In this document: in pieces, positions 11,601 to 22,800 of the stretch
Position numbering within the stretch: the first letter of the stretch is position 1
Layout of the letters: each line of letters opens with the position of its first letter
From: Ceratotherium simum simum
Taxonomy: Eukaryota; Chordata; Mammalia; Perissodactyla; Rhinocerotidae
Direction: 5' to 3'
Length of the DNA: 64,000 bases
NCBI RefSeq assembly: GCF_000283155.1
Contig: NW_004454207.1
Span: 11,014,927-11,078,926 of the forward strand
Translations under genes and position numbers: made by a program
The notes under the pieces: model-generated
Database searches by the model: none
The model's input: only the letters and a program-made list of their open reading frames with translations
Told to the model about the DNA's origin: nothing

Positions 11601-12661
11601 GGAGTGGCCAGTGGTCCAGTGGCTTTATTGTCCATCTGAATATTACTAGGACTTGCAGCAGCTGGCCATTTGGAAATCCTGGAGTGGTGGACTCACTGTG
11701 AGAGCAGAATCCTGGGTGCTGAAGGGTGGCATCAGGTGGCTGAAGCAGCCCACCCTCCTCCCTCAAGTGTCTGAAAGCCTTGAGCCCTAAGAACAGAGGA
11801 TAGAGAGAAAGACTTCACCCCAGGATGCTATCTGGGCAGTTGGGGCATCCTAAGCATACCACTTAGGAGCTGTTTGGAAAACATCCGCTACAGATAGAAA
11901 TGGAACATTACCAGGAAAGAGAATCAGGCTCCCTCCAGGCTAGCGCCTCACTCTTGGCTAGAAAAATTGCCAGAAGCTTGATTGCTTGTTTCTATCTGTA
12001 AAGCTGAATGGTGGGCAGTAAGAAGGGTTTAACACAGGGACCCCTGCTGCAAAATAAATTGCGAAACTGAGTGTATTGGACATACCTTGTACCCAGCTTC
12101 GTGTCCTCTTGGCCCACACATACCCTGTGGTGTCCACCAGCTATATGCAGATGGAAACTAAAAACGCCTTACCTTACCTACACTGATGAGCTGACCCAAG
12201 GCTTCCCTGCTGCCTCTGTGTCCTGAGGGTATGTACAAACCTGAAGGGAGTTAACCCCCATGGGAAAATCCTTGACCTCTGGGGAATGGCAGTCAGTATA
12301 TAAATATTAGTTCCTAGGGCAGACGATTCTGAGGTACATTCTACACGGCCCCTCAGGGGATCTCCAGAAGGACTGAGCTCCAATTGCTCACAGTGATGAC
12401 AGCTTAATAATGTACCCTTAGATTGGCTTTCCATCCTCCCTGTTTCCCTCTTCCCCGTAGCCCCATTTCTGTTTCCTGGGATCACATTCCACAAGCCATG
12501 TCATGGGAGCCTTGTCTCAGGCTCTTTTCTTTGGAAGAACTAAAATCAGAAGGTGGCGATATGCCCATCCTGCTCTAGGATGCAAGGGTAGCAGAGCAGA
12601 TCTTTTGAAAGTCTGAACCTACTTGGAGAGAGATCGCCATATTGGAAAAGTCCCTCTAGTG
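8676..12661. other. Long, largely unique stretch; no gene recognised
   Basis: About 4 kb with little repeat signal. 10960-11770 is more GC-rich than its surroundings and holds a 153-codon minus-strand open frame (11305-11766) whose product I do not recognise; it has no domain motif and reads like a chance frame or a worn retroviral relic. 8900-9350 and 9600-10200 look like single-copy sequence that could include conserved noncoding elements; that cannot be judged from one genome. Confidence 0.45.
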
Positions 12662-12876
12662 CAGGGTTTCTCAGACTCGGCACTATTGACGTTATGGAGC
12701 CGATAATTCTTTCCTGTGGGGGGCTGACCTGTGCATTGTAGGATGTTTGGCAGCATCTCTGGCATCTACCCATGAGATGCTAATAGCACTCCCCTCCAAG
12801 TTGTAACAATTGAAACTGTCTCCAGGCACTGCCAAATGACCCTAAGGGGCAATTCATCCCCAGCTGAGAACCACTG
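12662..12876 (-). mobile_element. MER20 (hAT-Charlie, non-autonomous)
   Basis: Ends cagggtttctcaga and gctgagaaccactg; between them 'cactattgacgttatgg', 'gtgcattgtaggatgtttgg', 'actgccaaatgaccct'. Length of about 215 bp matches a full copy of the family as I remember it. Confidence 0.92.
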
Positions 12877-13884
12877 CTTTGGGGGAACACAAACCCGTGC
12901 TGCATGACTAACAGATTGTCCAAGTCTCAGCATGTCTCTCTGTTGGATAATGGGAGGATGGGGGACTGGTGGCTTCCCTTTCTCCTGACCCTGGTTTGAA
13001 ATTTCTCTTTTCCTGGTAAAGCCTATTCCTTGACTCATACCGTGTGACGTTGTGGAATTCATGCTAAACTCTGGCACGTGACTAACAGTGGTTCAGACAG
13101 TGGTTTCAACAGCATGTATGAAAGTGGTGACCATGATGGGATGTGTATGTGTATACATGCATATATACACATACACGCATTTGCAAACAACCTCAGGAGA
13201 TGTATAGACCCCCTGAAGACCATCCATGGACCTCCTAGGGTACACAAATCTGGGTTAATAATGCATATGTGGGGAGAAGTTGTTTTTTTTTTTCCCCTAA
13301 GAAGACTTAATAATAAATTTGGATAGCAGGAATAGTCTGTTTGTTCCACTTACTCAAATGGGTGTATACGTCTGGATTTTGAATCCCTAGGTAGTGTTCC
13401 ACTCAAGCAGGAGGTGTTAATCTCCTCCAACAGTTTTAATTTTCACTGTCTCGTGGGAAAACGTCTTTCTCCCATGAGAAAACTCCTGGCCTGCCCTAAA
13501 TCACCTGTCATCAAAGCCTGTCCTAGCCTCAAGTCAGCCTCCTGCCCTTCCTCTCTAATGCCACCATATGCTCATATCTCTGGCCTGCCCACGGAAGACG
13601 ACTGATTCATTCTGAAGTGGCTCGGAAGAATTTACTTTCATTATTAAACACAACAAACTACTGAGAATTAAGTTAAATATTTGAAATTTGGGATTCAAAG
13701 CTCACAGTGTGTAGGGGTGTGGGGCATGGGAGAAAGGTGGGAGAGGGAATACCTGGCAATAATCTGACATAGTAGTGGTAGGTCTCTTCATGAGATGGCG
13801 TTTTCATCTCTTTTTTGTTTTTTTTTTTTAAGTTTCTGGCTCAAGGGAAATGGTCTTAGCATTGTAAGAATGAGTTATAAAAGC
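12877..13884. other. Unique sequence, no gene recognised
   Basis: Contains a short T run near 13281 and another near 13820; nothing else identified. Confidence 0.45.
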
Positions 13885-14058
13885 TGAGAGTTATGGAGCA
13901 CCATGGTAAATATGTTAGCTGTCCACCAAATATTTGTGCTTTTCCTTCCATGGTATAATAGTGTTGCTGGAAAGCAGCTGCCTAGCCAGAGACTACATTT
14001 CCCAGACCCCTTTGCATCTAGGAGGGACCATGTGATTGAGTGCTGGCCAATTGAATGT

Positions 14059-14890
14059 TTTTTTTTAATTTTTTTATTTAATTTTATTTTTTTAATTTTT
14101 TGTGTATTGCAGTAACATTGGTTTATAACATTGTATAAATTTCAGGTGTACATCATTATACTTCTATTTCTGCATAGATTACATCATGTTCACCACCCAA
14201 ATACTAATTACAACCCATCACCACACACATGTGCCGAATTATCCCTTTCACCCTCCTCCCTCCCCCTTCCCCTCTGGTAACCACCAATCCAATCTCTGTC
14301 TCTATGTGTTTGTTTGTTGTTGTTATTATCTACTACTTAATGAGTGAGATCATATGATATTTGACCTTCTCCCTCTGACTTATTTCACTTTGCATGATAC
14401 CCTCAATGTCCATCCATGTTGTCACAAATGGCTGGATTTCATCGTTTCTTATGGCTGAGTAGTATTCCATTGTGTATATATACCACATCTTCTTTATCCA
14501 TTCGTCCCTTGATGGGCACTTAGGTTGCTTCCAAGTCTTGGCTATTGTGAACAACACTGCAATGAACACAGGGGTGCGTGTATCTTTACGCATTGGTGTT
14601 TTCAAGTTCTTTGGATAAATACCAAGCAGCAGAATAGCTGGATCATATGGTAGTTCTATCCTTAATTTTTTGAGGAATCTCCATACTGTTTTCCATAGTG
14701 GCTGCACCAGTTTGCACTCCCACCAGCAGTGTATAAGAATTCCCTTCTATCCACATCCTCTCCAACACTTGTCGTTTCCTGTCTTGTTAATTATAGCCAT
14801 TCTGACGGGCGTGAGATGATATCTCATTGTAGTTTTGATTTGCATTTCCCTGATAGTTAGTGATGTTGAACATCTTTTCATGTGCCTGTT
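14059..14890 (-). mobile_element. 5'-truncated L1 LINE with perfect 15-bp target duplication
   Basis: Minus-strand ORF2 C-terminus, full 3' UTR and an A-rich tail (plus-strand T-rich 14059-14100). Flanked by the identical 15-mer tggccaattgaatgt at 14044-14058 and 14891-14905. Removing the L1 and one duplicate restores a continuous older repeat. The intact duplication and long tail suggest it is among the younger insertions here. Lacks promoter, ORF1 and most of ORF2. Confidence 0.96.
14333..14707 (-). pseudogene. L1 ORF2 C-terminal remnant
   Basis: A 124-codon open frame ending at the natural ORF2 stop. Recognisable stretches are [30 protein letters not shown] and TTWMDIEGIMQSEISQREK, the standard end of the L1 reverse transcriptase polyprotein. 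Endonuclease, reverse transcriptase and most of the C-terminal domain are absent because of the 5' truncation, so no activity is possible. Confidence 0.9.
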
Positions 14891-15209
14891 TGGCCAATTG
14901 AATGTAAATGGCATTAATCTATACCATATCTGGACCTAATCCTTAGACACTCTCAAGGGATCCTCCACTCTTTCTCTTCTCCCATATAATAGCTGGGTGT
15001 CAATACCCAAAGTGATCTTGGAAGCTGCTTGTTCAACAAAGTAGAAGAACCTCCTTTTCCCTTGAACCTTGAATGACTACCTGGAGTGGCGCATCATCCT
15101 TTCCCACCTTCAACCTTTGACTGGACTTCTCATGAATGAGAAATAAACTTCTGTGTAAAGCCACTGAGACTTTGGGGCTTATCTGTAATAGCACCCAGTT
15201 TTATTTTAA

Positions 15210-15450
15210 CTAAATGGAGCACTTAAAGTATGCCACACACTAAGTTTTTATATGCATTATCTGTTTTAATTCTCATCACATCCCTAACATACATATATAT
15301 TTTTTCCCTCAATTTATAGATAGGACACTAGAAATAAAGAAGTTGTGTAGCTTTCCTACTGTCACACAGGAAGTAAATGGCTGAACGTGGATTCACACTC
15401 AGGTAGTCCCTCTCCAGAACCTGTATTTCTAAGCACACTATCATACTATC
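15210..15450 (-). mobile_element. MIR SINE
   Basis: 'tatgcattatctgttttaattctcatcac', 'cacacaggaagtaaatggctgaacgtggattcacactcagg': antisense MIR core and head. Confidence 0.82.
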
Positions 15451-15586
15451 CCAGTAGAAATACAACTGCCACTTAGGTTTCCTAACTTCTTAAGGTGAGT
15501 TCACATGTCATAATGTTTCATATTCCAAACAGTTATAATTTTTCCCTACTCCTGGATGTTGGAAAATTTTGTGAGGATTTTACTTT

Positions 15587-15709
15587 ATTTTTTCATTGAG
15601 GTCACATTGGTTTATAACATTATGTAAATTTCAGGTGTACTTCATTACATTTTGACTTCTGTATAGACTGCATCGTGTTCACCACCAAAAGTCTAGTTGC
15701 TATCCATCA
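15587..15709 (-). mobile_element. Very short L1 3' end insertion
   Basis: About 120 bp of L1 3' UTR only ('aggtcacattggtttataac' on the plus strand, as in the L1 at 14059). Flanks tgaggattttacttt (15572-15586) and tgaggattttatttt (15710-15724) form a 15-bp target duplication with one mismatch. A severely truncated retrotransposition event. Confidence 0.9.
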
Positions 15710-15873
15710 TGAGGATTTTATTTTGAGACACTGAAGAGGAGTAGAGTGCTATGTGATAGGGGCATATCTGCCTTGTCCTCCACAAAACTATGCTGGTTTG
15801 TGCTTTTTATAGTATACAAATTAACAAAACCATCTCACAATTCAAGTGAGTGTAATAAGAACTTTTAATTTCT

Positions 15874-16306
15874 TTAAATTTATTTTTTTATTTTTAATAT
15901 ATTTTATTTCTTTTTTATAGTTGACAAGTAAAATTGTATATATTTAAGGTGTACAATGTGATAATTTGATATACCTATACATTGTGAAATGGTTACCACC
16001 ATCAAGCTAATTAATACATCCATCACCTCACATAGTTACCTTTTGTGTGTGTGTGTTGAGAACACTTAAGATCTACTCTCTTAGCCAAATTTAAGTATCT
16101 AATACAGTATTATTAACTACAGTCACTAGGCTGTACATTAGATCTCCAGAATTTATTCATCTTATAACTGGAAGTTTGTACCCTTTGAGCAACAGCTCCC
16201 CATTTCCCCCATCCCCCAGCCCCTGGCAACCACCATTCAACCCTCTGCTTTTGTGAGTTAGACATTTTTAGATTCCATATATAAGTGGGATCACATGGGA
16301 TTTGGA
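15874..16306 (-). mobile_element. 5'-truncated L1 3' UTR with target duplication
   Basis: Same 3' UTR type as the L1 at 57-1128 ('aaggtgtacaatgtgataatttgatata', 'ccatcacctcacatagttacc'). Flanks gaacttttaatttct (15859-15873) and agacttttaatttct (16307-16321) are the target duplication with slight decay. Confidence 0.9.
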
Positions 16307-16334
16307 AGACTTTTAATTTCTGTGTGAAACTTTA

Positions 16335-16922
16335 AAAGGTGGCAAATTTTTAGGGAATGGAATGGATTATATCCCCATCGTGACAGGTTAAATATGGTTA
16401 CAAATTATTTGATATTTTTTTCTATCAAGAGGTGAGCTCTAGCTTCCCTCTCCTTGAATATGGGCAAGCTCTGTGACTGATTTGACTAAAAGAATACCGA
16501 GGAAGTGACCCTATGGTAGTTTCTGGGCTTAGGCCAGAATAGACTGGCACGTTCCACACTCTGTCCCTTGGAACACACTTAGAGCCCTGAGCTGCCAAAT
16601 AAGAAGTCTGGTCACCCTTAGACTGCCATGCTGTGAGAAGCACAGGCCACATGGGAAGTCTTGGAGAATTATACGGAGAGAAAAAGAGAGGGAGAAAGAG
16701 AGAGAGAGACCAACACTATCAAGCTCCAGACATGTGACTAATGAAGTTTTCTTGGAAAGGGAGCCTCCAGTTCTCCTCCCTTGTTGGTACCACGTGGATC
16801 AGAGATGAGCTGCCCTCCCAAGCCTATCTTGAGTTCCTACAAAATCGTGAGGAAAATAAAATCTTTGTTTTGTGCCACTGCAATTTGGGGAAGTTTGTTA
16901 TGCAGCACTTGATAACTAAAAC
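16335..16922 (+). mobile_element. MLT1-type MaLR solo LTR
   Basis: Typical MLT1 order: 'gcaagctctgtgactgatttgac', 'caagctccagacatgtgactaatgaag', poly(A) signal aataaa at 16855-16860 and the end 'tttggggaagtttgttatgcagca...gataactaaaaca'. A GA-rich simple tract lies at about 16675-16710. No internal sequence. Confidence 0.82.
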
Positions 16923-17569
16923 ACCTATAATGATGGCTATAATTTATTTAAGACCAAAGTAAGCTTAGGATTTAATCAGCAAAAGAAAGAACTTTATTTA
17001 TATAAGATTTAAAAACCCACAGTATTTGAAAAGCAAGGAATTTGATTTTATGAAAGTGAGAATTTGTGAAGAGACATTAAATCCAAATGCAGAGGGTGCC
17101 CTGGGAGAGGATAGAAAGAAGAGAAACATGGCCCCAAAGACCTGTGGAAACAGTAGTCAAAACCCTAGAATTCTGAAGAAAACAAGAGGCAGGACTTGGT
17201 TTAATCCAATTTAGTTTTCTCCCCAGGAAAAGCTTTAAAACATGAACACCTAAGGACGAGATCTCTTAGCTCACATCTTGTAGGTGGTTCGTTCATATGG
17301 GTCCCCTCTTCTTCTGTTTTGTAATGATGGTTCCCTCAGAGGAGTTTCTTACTCCTAAATTCACATTTTCTGCCAAGATGTCTCTGGGATTCTTGAAATT
17401 TTTTTCATTAAGGTTCCCGATATCTCAGAGATTGTTTTCAGACACCATAAAACTCATCCTGTAATTACCACATTTTCAGTTCGAATCATTATTATCCCAT
17501 TTATAATAAATGTAGTGACAAACCATTTGTTAGTAAGGAATATAAAACTTGAAATCATTCAAGCAATAA
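16923..17569. other. Unique sequence, no gene recognised
   Basis: Nothing identified. Confidence 0.45.
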
Positions 17570-18010
17570 CACAGTCTTATTGGAAGTTTAAAAGGCCACA
17601 ATAATAATCAAGGAATGGAATATTATGTGGCTATTAAAAAAAATGAGCAAGTTCTCTATGTCTTGAGATGGAAAGTTCTCCAGTATATATTAAAGTTAAA
17701 AAAAGTATAGAACAGTGGGTATAGTATGCTATCTTCTGTGTTAAAAATGAGAAAATTGTAGTGCCATATTTCTATTTGACTAAAGAAATTCTGGAAATAT
17801 ATTTGAGAAATTAATAAAAGTAATTACTTGTGGGTTTTAGGACATAGGGAACTAGACTAATGAGGGCCAGGGTGGGAGGGAGAGTTTTCACAATATATAT
17901 ATATATATATATGTAGACACATAAACAGATATGTAAATACATATATAAATGTTCAATCACATGAATGTATTACTTTTTGAAAAAGTAAATATATATATAG
18001 AGTTTTTATA
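17570..18010 (+). mobile_element. Old L1M-type 3' end
   Basis: 'caaggaatggaatattatgtggc' then 'cacatgaatgtattac...aaaaagtaaatatat' is the sense 3' UTR of old mammalian L1. The only plus-strand L1 piece I recognise here. An AT microsatellite lies at about 17893-17912 and AT-rich repeats follow to 18036. Confidence 0.8.
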
Positions 18011-18036
18011 TATATATTTTATATATATATATAGTT

Positions 18037-18668
18037 TAAAGGTACTGTGGTATATTATTGAGCAGAGATGTTAAGGTCCTCAATACTTTAGCTTTTTATC
18101 TTTACCTTTTCTTTTTCTTTCCCTCTTGTCCCTATGAATTTTGGCTTCTTTCAAACCTCCAAATAGGATATTGTTAGTTTAGTACCTTGTTCTGGGATCA
18201 GATGAGTCTTGTTTAAACCTACCTGTGGATACTTACCTTTGCTCCTTCCATGGGTTCGCATGAAGAAAAAGCATGACACCAAAGGGTAGCCTAAGGGCAT
18301 TTTCAGAGCTCCCTCCTAATTGTCATTGGTCAACTCCCTTCTTTGATATGGAGGTGAGTTGACATTTCTCAATTAAGTGTTATGCAAGTAGAGATTTAAG
18401 CTCTCTGCAGCCACCCCTCCCTCCGGTCTATTATCTCTCCAAAGCTCCATTTATGTGGGAGTTCTGGAACTACTATTGAAGAAAATGCTTGTGTGAGTAG
18501 GGGGATATTTTCTCCCTCATAGACCTTGTGTTTCTAGCTGGCTCTAACTTAGAAGCCATGAGTCATGTAGGCTATAAAATCAGGTGTGTGAGATTCCCAT
18601 AATGAATTTATCTGGGTTATTACTTTTCAACACATTCAACCCAATGTTCCCCTTCAGACTGTGTAAGG
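18037..18668. other. Unique sequence, no gene recognised
   Basis: Nothing identified. Confidence 0.4.
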
Positions 18669-19085
18669 TGTATTAACCAGCTGCCACCACAGTAATGCTG
18701 CATAACAAACAACCTCCAAACTCAGTGGCTTATAACAACAAGCATCTATTCTCCTGTTCACAGGTCTGTAAGTTGATTGTGGTTTGGCTGGTTAAGGCTA
18801 AGTGGCTGTTCTTCAAGCTGCAGGTTGGCAAGACTTGACTCCAAGTTATGGGTTGGGCTCATGTGTGCTCCATGTAGCTCTTTATAGGGCCTGGGCTGAA
18901 GGAGCAGTGGCTGTTGTGGCATGGTCTTCTCATGGATGAATTTTGGAAAGAGAGAGCCAAGCCCAATTACACGAGCACATTTAAGGCCTTGCTTGCATCG
19001 TCTTCTAACACGCCATTGTTCAAAGTGAGTCACCTGGTGAAGTTCAACATCAAGGGGCAAGGAAGTATAGTGTATCCACAGTGCG
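18669..19085 (+). mobile_element. LTR-like interspersed repeat, copy 1 of 4
   Basis: Shares 'tgctgcataacaaac', 'actcagtggcttataacaaca', 'gtggcatggtcttctcatgg' and 'aaggccttgcttgcatcg' with copies at 42091, 51697 and 63373. Family widespread in mammals; class not assigned. Confidence 0.65.
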
Positions 19086-19479
19086 GGTGGGGGGGAGAAG
19101 GAATATTTGTTGAACGATAATCCAAACTATTACAGAAGGTATATCAACTGTCCCTCTGGATTTCAAAGGGAAGAAAGCACTTCCTCCACTCTCCTTGTAA
19201 ATTTTCTCTGTGAATGGAGAACGAGGTTTTAAGGGGACATCTTCCATTCCACTTATCTCCAGGAGGCCCAATTTTGCTCTCTGGAGTAGAGGTTTTGATT
19301 CTTTACATGTTTGTTTCCTCCTTATTATATTAGTTCCTCCTTAATCTGTTCCTATAATGTTTATCTGTCCATTAGGTTTTTTATTCCTAGCTTATCCATA
19401 ATATTTTTTTCTTTGCTATCTCACACATTGCCTCCCCTGTAAGAAGTAATAGACTGAAAATAAACCAAGCCCGAGTTGT

Positions 19480-19800
19480 TTATCAAGAATCTGATATGTG
19501 CTCAGCTATATTCTAGTGTTGTATTAGATACGGAAAAATGTTCCTGCAATTCTCTACCCTTAGGAGCTCATAATTGAGTCTCTAAATTGGATTAAATATT
19601 GAACTGTATGATATTGACTTGTTGTGATAGTTCACAGGCAAGAGCAATTTTTCAGGGTAGAGCTAGTTAAGACAAAGGTGGACCTTGATGAATGGGTAGA
19701 ATTTTGCATGGAGAGAAAGGAGGAGAAGGGAGGGCACTATTGGAGGATGGAGCAGCACAGTCAAAGACCTGGAGGCAGAAATGGGCTTGGGTTGGAGTAG
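19480..19800 (-). mobile_element. L2 LINE 3' region
   Basis: 'tgatatgtgctcagctatattctagtgttg', 'aggagctcataattgagtct', then 'gagcagcacagtcaaagacctggaggcag' match the antisense L2 end. Confidence 0.65.
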
Positions 19801-20307
19801 GGCTGCTGCATAACCGAATTTATGTTGTTTAAGGTTTTAGATTTCATACTTAGACATCCATAATTTAGAATGAAGAGAAACAGAAGTATGCAAAGCCATG
19901 ACCTGGATATTAAACAGACTCTATTAGACATGACTCTCTTGTCCCTTTCATAACTACCATTTATGTGACCACCAGGCAGGGAAGGCTGCACCAGGACAGC
20001 CCTCGGTGACACATGCCTCTGGTGACATCCAAACCACTTGTGCTTCACTGGCTAGGATCCGGAAATCATCTTTGGGTCCTAGACCCCTGAACTCTTAGGT
20101 TCCCTAGACCAAAGACTGTGCTGCCCCTTTGGGGCTACCTATTGCCCAAGGACTGGGCATGTTTCTTTTTATTCTAAAGCCTCCTTGAAAAATACATACT
20201 TGAGAAGATAAGTAATGTCTTGCCAGGTGGAACTTCACTGAGGAGACACTTTAGGATTATAAGTAGGGGACAGGAATACCAATATTGGGGTTGAAGCTTA
20301 GACATAC

Positions 20308-20768
20308 TGCCAAAGATTCTTTGCTTGACCAAACTGTAGTCAGTCTCCTGAACCTTCTCCTAGGCCCATCTGGGCACTTCCTTGTAAAATCTAGCTTTAG
20401 CAAGAACCCTGCTAAATCAGCTGAGCAAGAGTCCTCCATCCTCCATATCTGATCCCCCTTGGTATCTGTTCAAGGTTCCTCATCTTCCACCGTGCCCCAG
20501 GTGATGCCTGGTCACCCTGGCCTGACCAGCAAGAATCCTGTTAGGTCGGTTTAGCCAGAATCATCCTTACCCCTGATGTTTCCTCTTAGTAATTTTCTAT
20601 CCACTGACTCCCTCCCTGCACCTTGGCTATGAATTCCCACTTGTCCATGCTGCATTCAGAATTGAGCCTGGTTCTATACTGACGTCTCTTTTTCCTATAT
20701 TACAATAATCCTGAATAAAATCTGTTTTTACTGCTTTAACTACTGTCTAGCTCTGGTTTTTCTTTGAT
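20308..20768 (+). mobile_element. Solo LTR relic of an endogenous retrovirus
   Basis: Closes with 'tgctgcattcagaattgagcc', a poly(A) signal aataaa at 20714-20719 and a U5-like region. No gag, pol or env sequence flanks it. Family not named. Confidence 0.6.
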
Positions 20769-20774
20769 GATACC

Positions 20775-20855
20775 AAATAGCCACGTGACCTTGAGGAGGT
20801 CAATTCAGCTTTTCTGGACTCAGTCTCATCATCTGTAAAATGAGGGGAGTTGTGG
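20775..20855 (+). mobile_element. MIR SINE fragment
   Basis: 'acgtgaccttgagga', 'agtctcatcatctgtaaaatgagggga'. Confidence 0.82.
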
Positions 20856-20860
20856 TATGT

Positions 20861-20985
20861 CAGTGGTTTTCAACTCTGGCTGCACATGGGATCACAAGAA
20901 AGCTTAAAAACAACCCAGTGCCCAGGCCCCACCCAGATCTCACAATCTCTGGGGGTAGGACCTGGATTAGCGGTACTAAAAACAA
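20861..20985 (+). mobile_element. MER5A/B fragment
   Basis: Starts cagtggttttcaactctggctgcaca and holds 'cccaggccccacccagatctcac'. The right end is worn. Confidence 0.78.
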
Positions 20986-21109
20986 AATTAAACAATAATA
21001 ACAAAGTATTTTAATGGGGAGCTATTATTTTAAATGCTCTTTAAACCTCTACTACCTTTAAGGTTTGACACTTCCATAGGATAGCTATAATTGTAATCAT
21101 AGACAGCAG

Positions 21110-21305
21110 TTATTATTAATGGTGAACATCCAGTAAGTGTGTATTGTATGCTACTCTGCTAAACATTTTACATGCATTATCTCATGTCTCATAAGAACCT
21201 CATGAAAGAGGTACTAGTTTTATCCCATTCTTCCAAGATTACATTGCCAGAAAGTGAAAGTGTTGGGTTCAAATCCGGAAGTCACCTGACTCAAGATCTT
21301 TGACT
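21110..21305 (-). mobile_element. MIR SINE
   Basis: 'tttacatgcattatctcatg', 'aacctcatgaaagaggtact', 'gttcaaatccggaag' in antisense MIR order. Confidence 0.75.
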
Positions 21306-22299
21306 ATTTGACCAAAACTAAATAAAAATTATAAAATAATGCCAGAGGAGACCAAGATGAGACTGGATATTTTGTAGTGGTGGGGCACGTGTGGTGAGGG
21401 AAGTGCTAAATCAGGTTGCAAGGGCATGGTAAGGACAGCTTTGCTTGTTCCTCAGACTCATATCCATTATTTTGAGTGCTTTTTAGATGGACTCATTAAT
21501 TTATTCTTGAAGATGTGTCCTTTGAGTGGTAAGTTTCTGCTGTGCCATATTTTGTCACTTTACAGAACAGGTAAAAGTAAAAGACTGAACATGGAATGTG
21601 AGACAGATGGCCTCTGCTAGGGGACATTTCTACTTATTAAGTGGGCTTGCCGATTTCCAAGGCTCTGATGTGCTTATAATTCACCTTCTCTCTTCCTGGC
21701 TTGGCTCCCCAGCCCATGTCCCAGTGCCTGCATATTTAAAGCAGGGCCTATCAGGGGAAAATTGCAGGTAAAAGAACTCCACTGCCTGGTGATCTGATGG
21801 TCATTAAAACATGGTCATTGACCAAATCTCTTAATGCACAGAGCTCTTCGGTTGGCTTACCAACACACTTTTGAGAGGATTAACTGCAAAGCATGTTTAA
21901 TGGAGGACAAATCACTCTGTCTCAAGCACCACAAATGGGATGCAAGTTTTACAACCTGGAAAGATTTCCTGGGAGAAAATGCCTATCATACTATGCCACA
22001 GAGGTTGTTTATTGTCATTCAACATCGGAAGTGACACAGTACATACATTTGGGCATTTAGTTCTTGTTTAGCAGATTTCTGGAGAAACGAAGTCATGAGG
22101 AGAAAACGCTGTAAATTAAGCCATCAAGTCCATGTGTTTAGTTCAATGTAAATATACATATACTATGTCATTAAAAGCTGAGTGATGCTCTTGAATGCAG
22201 GAGGAGGCATCTTCTGTTAGTTCGTAACTTTGGTTTTCTCTTTTCCAGAGTTTGCTTTTTCAATCTTAACACAAATTTCCTGAAATTTTAAGGATTCTG
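21306..22299. other. Unique sequence, no gene recognised
   Basis: Nothing identified. Confidence 0.45.
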
Positions 22300-22351
22300 T
22301 GACCAGCTTTCATTCATTCATTCATTCACTCCTTCATGCATCCATTCATTC

Positions 22352-22745
22352 TGTTAAAAGCAAGGCAACAGGCCCAAAATGGAGTCGCTTATGCTAAGCC
22401 CCACATCACCAAACCAGACTTAATTTAATCACATTTTCGGCTCTCCCAGAAGTGGAATCTTAAACCAATCAATCAGGAATTGCCTGATCAGCAGTAGTGA
22501 GGTAATCTGCCTGATAGACCCCTGCTGTTTCCTAAAGGAAAGTGACGAGGCCACAACCAACCGACTATCTTGCCCAATATAACCTCCTTGTTCCTGCTCC
22601 CTTCTGCCTATAAAAGTCTTTCATTTTGTACAGCTCCTCGGAGCTCCTTTCTATCTGCTAGATTGGATGCTCTCAATTCAAATCGATTTTTGCTCAAATA
22701 AACTTAAACTTTTTAATATGCCTCGATTTACCTTTGAACAATTTG
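22352..22745 (+). mobile_element. Solo LTR of a class I-like endogenous retrovirus
   Basis: Starts TGTTAAAAGC at 22352. U3 is about 255 bp, with a TATA box at 22609-22615 and a poly(A) signal at 22697-22702, spacing typical of a gammaretrovirus-type LTR. The 3' boundary is uncertain: TTTGAACA at 22745 is a good CA end, but the L2 target only resumes at about 22762. No coding region adjoins, so the provirus was probably lost by LTR-LTR recombination. The regulatory core looks less worn than in the other LTRs here, suggesting a younger insertion. Confidence 0.8.
22609..22702 (+). promoter_or_regulatory. Core promoter and poly(A) signal of the solo LTR
   Basis: tataaaa at 22609-22615; aataaa at 22697-22702, about 85 bases downstream; between them the R-like block 'cagctcctcggagctcc', itself a short palindrome (gctcctcggagc). 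Whether it drives transcription is unknown. Confidence 0.7.
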
Positions 22746-22800
22746 TTTATTGATCCTTTCAACAAATATTTATTGAATGCCAACTGAGTGCCAATGCCTT

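Larger units (their letters stand above)
13885..15195 (+). mobile_element. Ancient LTR-like repeat split by a younger L1
   Basis: 'actacatttcccagacccctttgc', 'accatgtgattgagtgctggccaattgaatg' before the L1, and after it 'aatgactacctggag', poly(A) signal aataaa at 15142-15147 and 'aagccactgagactttggggctt'. The motif order matches a widespread mammalian repeat with an LTR-like 3' end; I do not name the family. The L1 at 14059-14890 divides it. Confidence 0.65.
22300..22800 (-). mobile_element. L2 LINE 3' end, split by an LTR
   Basis: 'cattcattcattcattc' at about 22312-22328 and 'aacaaatatttattgaatgccaactgagtgcc' at about 22762-22793 are the two halves of the antisense L2 3' terminus. Confidence 0.82.

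Noticed and set aside
22312..22350. (CATT)n microsatellite of independent origin
   Set aside because: This is the natural repeated 3' end of an L2 LINE, continued beyond the LTR insertion.
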